The position numbers and the translations under genes are program-made. From Bacillus fungorum (GTDB lineage Bacteria; Bacillota; Bacilli; Bacillales; Bacillaceae_G), in contig NZ_NWUW01000008.1 in NCBI RefSeq assembly GCF_002746455.1, positions 149,781 to 213,780 on the forward strand: a DNA stretch of 64,000 nt, given 5' to 3'. Under the pieces are notes generated by a model. That model saw only the letters and a list, made by a program, of their open reading frames with translations, was not told where the DNA came from and ran no database searches. Positions 61,178 through 64,000 of the stretch are shown piece after piece; within the stretch, counting starts at the first letter, position 1, and every line of letters begins with the position of its first letter.

Positions 61178-61386
61178 AATTCCTCATTCCTTTCAAATTT
61201 CTTTTGAATCAATTCATATTGCTTTTCCATATGATGTAGATTTTGTATTTCTAAAAAACATCTTAATCCTGTATGTAAATAAAGTAAATACATAAAAGAA
61301 AAGATACATGACAAAGGATATCCTTATTTACATGAAAAAATGACAAATCCTGACCGATATAATGAGCAGGATTTGTCTATTATTTT

Positions 61387-61515
61387 TTAAAGTAGAATTA
61401 TTGAATCTTTCTTTTCTCTTTTTATAACATCTACATCCAATTCATCATCAAACTCTTTAAACTCTCTTGCATCTATATCCGTCATATCACGAATGATTTT
61501 ATGAGCATTTCGCAT
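61387..61515 (-). CDS. Small charged peptide (42 aa), possible fragment
   Basis: The ATG at 61515 lies inside the 107-bp direct repeat. The frame reads MRNAHKIIRDMTDIDAREFK, EFDDELDVDVIKREKKDSII, LL and TAA. No ribosome site is evident. Composition is very acidic. Possibly the end of a gene whose front part was replaced; function unknown. Confidence 0.35.
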   Translation of the reverse strand: MRNAHKIIRDMTDIDAREFKEFDDELDVDVIKREKKDSIILL

Positions 61516-61597
61516 AAGTATGATTTAACTGATTAAAGCTGTTTTCAAAGACGACATATCAGCGATAATTTATGTCTATTCTGTATAGGTGTTAGCA
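61491..61597. repeat. 107-bp direct repeat, copy 1
   Basis: About 99 of 107 bases match 62628-62734, starting GAATGATTTTATG and ending GTGTTAGCA. The identity ends sharply at both sides. Copy 1 carries the start of the 42-residue ORF. Confidence 0.85.
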
Positions 61598-61877
61598 AGT
61601 TCGTTTGCAAACTTGTTAGCACTTTTTTATTTTTCTTCTATTACATAAACCATCACAAAACTTCATATTTAACTACTAACTTTTCTAATCTCCCTCTGTA
61701 TTCAGTAACTGTTTATAAATTAGCATAAACTGTTCATGGTTTTTAAAATTTCACTTTCTATGAGCAGTCCAACTCCAAGGTATTAAACATGTCCTAAAAA
61801 TGGTATAAAAAAAATAACAGTAAATACTTATTCCTGTGAAGTATTCAGCAATTAATTTAACTTATGGAGGTAGTATA
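61516..61877. other. Intergenic stretch, about 360 bases
   Basis: It includes most of the direct repeat, an imperfect palindrome GCAAGTTCG...CAAACTTG near 61595-61620, and an AT-rich stretch before the ribosome site of the gene at 61878. No ORF found. Confidence 0.4.
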
Positions 61878-62357
61878 ATGGATGAAAAACCTAATGTTTC
61901 CCAACTCGAAATGGATGAAAGGGTTGCTAGAGACTTAAAACAACTCTTAAATGGTACGTTAAAACCTGAAGAAATTGATCGTATGATTACCCAGGCCAAA
62001 ACTAATACAAAGTATCATGCTGAGTTTCGAGCACTAGGTGCTATATTTTATACACATTATTGGGTATGGACACCGGATGCAGACTCCCCCTATGCGAAAT
62101 TTAATGGTGATGCTGGTGGAATAAATGGAATTGGACAAGCAGGTGAAGGTGACATTTACACCAATGATAGAGAAGCTTTAATCAATAATACAACCAGTTT
62201 TGCTTATTTAGGTGTTGCTGGAGTATACTTTTCTATATACTTTTATGATAAACATTCTAATTTACTCGGTCATTTTCAAGCTGGTGGTATCGGTACTGCT
62301 GGAGCAGGTGGTGGTACTGGTAAATGGACTCGAACTCCACCAGAGCTAAAGGATTAA
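61878..62357 (+). CDS. Hypothetical protein with Gly-rich beta C-terminus
   Basis: A 159-residue protein from the ATG preceded by TATGGAGGTAGTATA. Residues 1-50 are a charged helix (NVSQLEMDERVARDLKQLLN). The rest has THYWVWTPDADSPYAKFNGD, then FAYLGVAGVYFSIYFYDKHS, LLGHFQAGGIGTAGAGGGTG, a likely beta-sandwich with Gly-rich loops. No signal peptide. I do not recognise the family. It lies between the two 107-bp repeats, so it may have come in with the duplication. Confidence 0.65.
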   Translation: MDEKPNVSQLEMDERVARDLKQLLNGTLKPEEIDRMITQAKTNTKYHAEFRALGAIFYTHYWVWTPDADSPYAKFNGDAGGINGIGQAGEGDIYTNDREALINNTTSFAYLGVAGVYFSIYFYDKHSNLLGHFQAGGIGTAGAGGGTGKWTRTPPELKD

Positions 62358-62390
62358 GTTAAAGAAGGTTAATTATATTATTCTCTGAAG

Positions 62391-62421
62391 AAGGAGGCTT
62401 TCCACTAAGAAATAGCCTCCT
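62391..62421. terminator. Terminator between convergent genes
   Basis: AAGGAGGCT / AGCCTCCTT with a 13-base loop, T-rich on both sides. Confidence 0.8.
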
Positions 62422-62423
62422 TA

Positions 62424-62645
62424 TTATTTAGTAACTACATAACCTGTACTTGTTGTAATATAAAATGTTTCATCTTTGCTGTTATGTACCTTGTATTGTG
62501 ACGATCCATTGACAGTTACCTTTGCATCAATCGTAAATCCTAATCCTGCATCTACAGAACCTGTCACGTCTTTATCTTGCCAAGATGGGGCATCATAGAA
62601 ATACAGATTTTTAAATTTAGATATTAAGAATGATTTTATGTGCAT
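62424..62645 (-). pseudogene. Chimeric ORF: repeat leader plus cell-wall-hydrolase C-terminal domain
   Basis: The ATG and first codons (MHIKSFLISKF) derive from the 107-bp repeat. From about residue 13 the frame is NLYFYDAPSWQDKDVTGSVD, AGLGFTIDAKVTVNGSSQYK, VHNSKDETFYITTSTGYVVT, a complete copy of the C-terminal domain common to B. cereus group amidases. There is no catalytic part, signal peptide or ribosome site. Likely a fragment left by recombination. Confidence 0.6.
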
Positions 62646-62734
62646 TTCCTATAAGTATGATTTAACTGATTAAAGCTATTTTCAAAGACGACATATCGGC
62701 GATAATTTATGTCTATTTCGTATAAGTGTTAGCA
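62628..62734. repeat. 107-bp direct repeat, copy 2
   Basis: Match to 61491-61597 at about 99 of 107 positions. Differences are scattered, so the duplication is not brand-new. Confidence 0.85.
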
Positions 62735-62893
62735 CTTTTTATATTACTTCTTTTACACATCACTCGCACTGTCATTATGGCGAAAACCATCAATTAAAGA
62801 AACAAATTATAATAGGCGCTTCCTTAACGTACAGAATTTTTTTCTTTCTCAAATTTTTCTTAGGCTGTAAAAATTCGTGTTTTGTTGGTACTA

Positions 62894-64000
62894 CCCCATC
62901 GCTATCAAGCTAAGCTCATACAACGTCAATTAAAGTAGAGGTTGTTTCTTTTTTATAAAATTTATGTGTAGGGAACCTAAAGATTTGCACACGAAATAAA
63001 CCCTAACGGGTTTCATTTTTTTTGAATTAAGCCGCTTGATTATCAGACATGGTACAATTGTAAACGACACCTAATATATCAAAGACTGTTTTCTTCTCAT
63101 ATCGATGAGATTTTCTCCCGTTTTGCTGTAGGAGGTTGAACAGGCGAATTAGAATCTTTGATAGCTCTTGGGTGTCTTTCTGTATTGCTTGGAAAAGAAG
63201 AAGAAAGTAATCTTTAATCATATATATGGCCTTATATTCACTCAGTTCTCGTTTCTTTTTCATAAGAAGCAATTGCCGCATTTGAAACATGGTAGAAGAA
63301 CAAAGTAAAATGGCAATCAGTTGCCCATACAAATGGCATTCCAATCGTTCTTGTTTTATCTTTTTACAATGATGAATATGAAAGAATGATTTCCACGTTT
63401 TAAATAAAATCTCGATTTGCCAACGTAAAGAATACCAATCATGTACTTGTCCCATTGGGACAATATCTATAGGAGTATTTGTCATATATACATTGATACC
63501 ACTTAGCCGTTTACTACGAGCAGAATATTTCATTCCTTTCTTTTTTTCTCTTACCGTTTGATCGTGTAATCGTTTTTGTTGTTGTTCTTTTGTTAGTCGA
63601 TGAACAATCACACGAGTTGGTACTTTATCAGTCATTCCTACATAAGCGTCGGATATTTCATACGTTTGTCCTGGCTGAAGAGAGTTCATTAAAACCTCCA
63701 TATCTATTTGGATATACTCTGTACCCTTCTTAATTCTGCCATCTTGAAAATAATCAGGGTTTGGATTTTTTTGATAAATACGTGTATTCGATTTGATACG
63801 TGAGATATAATAAGCCTTTTGATCTTGTATATGTTGAAGATCTTTCAAATGAAAATAACCTAAATCTCGGATACATAAATCATTCGCTTTTACAGTTGGG
63901 GCACACAGGGAACCGTAGGTTCGATCATGTTGTTTACCTGGACCTGTATGAATATGAAGGAATTGTCCACTTAATAAATCATATTCAAGCTGTATCTTTA
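62894..64000 (-). mobile_element. IS231-like IS4-family insertion sequence, cut by window edge
   Basis: The left end is CCCCATCGCTATCAAGCTAAG (62894-62914), about 110 bases from the transposase stop, as expected for IS231-type elements of about 1.65 kb. The right end lies outside the window. No target duplication can be checked. Confidence 0.75.
63027..64000 (-). CDS. IS4-family transposase (IS231-like), C-terminal two thirds
   Basis: The frame is open to the window edge; the visible 324 residues lack the N-terminus. [13 protein letters not shown] carries the second catalytic Asp of the DDE triad, and [16 protein letters not shown] fits the IS4 Y-(2)-R-(3)-E-(6)-K signature with the catalytic Glu. 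The C-terminal [47 protein letters not shown] matches IS231 transposases. No frameshift was found in this part. Confidence 0.88.
   Translation of the reverse strand, partial: KIQLEYDLLSGQFLHIHTGPGKQHDRTYGSLCAPTVKANDLCIRDLGYFHLKDLQHIQDQKAYYISRIKSNTRIYQKNPNPDYFQDGRIKKGTEYIQIDMEVLMNSLQPGQTYEISDAYVGMTDKVPTRVIVHRLTKEQQQKRLHDQTVREKKKGMKYSARSKRLSGINVYMTNTPIDIVPMGQVHDWYSLRWQIEILFKTWKSFFHIHHCKKIKQERLECHLYGQLIAILLCSSTMFQMRQLLLMKKKRELSEYKAIYMIKDYFLLLFQAIQKDTQELSKILIRLFNLLQQNGRKSHRYEKKTVFDILGVVYNCTMSDNQAA

Overview
The window is low-GC Gram-positive chromosome of the Bacillus cereus group (B. cereus/thuringiensis/anthracis type). The evidence is a second beta-clamp gene, a heterocycloanthracin-type bacteriocin precursor, a GH8 chitosanase with signal peptide, short collagen-like exosporium-type protein, YjcZ and DUF1540 small sporulation-type proteins, strong AGGAGG-type ribosome sites with many GTG/TTG starts, and an IS231-like IS4-family transposase. 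I see no rRNA, tRNA or CRISPR array.

Layout. 1-12.8 kb: housekeeping and accessory metabolism, mostly on the minus strand (dnaN paralog, two NUDIX hydrolases, OFA-type MFS carrier, serine hydrolase, bacteriocin precursor, Nif3-insert-like protein, GNAT enzymes, nucleoside hydrolase, chitosanase, EamA exporter beside a MocR remnant, GDPD). 13-14.8 kb: a tandem-duplicated unknown protein behind a near-consensus LexA box, then a DUF3169-type membrane protein. 14.8-28.1 kb: an accessory region bounded by two paralogous small genes (16.1 and 27.8 kb). It holds a HTH/DUF3967-type gene split by TAG, an SLH protein, a secreted repeat protein carrying Phr-like peptides, a serine recombinase, a TnpB fragment fused into another ORF, a MarR gene, and a decayed minus-strand prophage early module (HTH proteins, dUTPase with a frameshift, Fbp-like peptide, antirepressor fragment). 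28.5-42 kb: CPBP protease, DegV, DUF3189, CcdC-like protein, a two-PASTA penicillin-binding protein lying between 18-bp direct repeats, a BcrC-like PAP2 phosphatase, an MDR oxidoreductase, an ArlRS-like two-component operon with a ferric-reductase-like membrane protein, GrpB, a protein-kinase-like protein and a KinB-like sensor kinase. 42-46 kb: an ECF transporter operon (S, fused A1A2, T) behind a SAM-I (S-box) riboswitch with terminator. 46-61 kb: racemase, UGT glycosyltransferase, PAS sensor kinase, HAD hydrolase, two cytochromes P450, PadR regulator, a Vat-type acetyltransferase with an MFS exporter behind an attenuator-like hairpin, and small membrane proteins. 61.4-64 kb: a recent-looking rearranged segment with a 107-bp direct repeat, a fragment of a cell-wall-hydrolase-type C-terminal domain, and an IS231-like element running off the right edge.

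Functional themes. The membrane and envelope genes (PBP, BcrC-like, SLH, GDPD, chitosanase) suit a soil/gut Firmicute. The Vat-MFS pair with its leader hairpin looks like an inducible antibiotic-resistance unit, and the two P450s around it suggest a xenobiotic or secondary-metabolite neighbourhood. The ECF operon is best read as an importer for methionine or a precursor because of its S-box. The most unusual item is the orphan secreted repeat protein at 17991-18344: it carries two copies of GHTGG and two YAHG motifs, both resembling known B. cereus group Phr signals, with no rap gene beside it.
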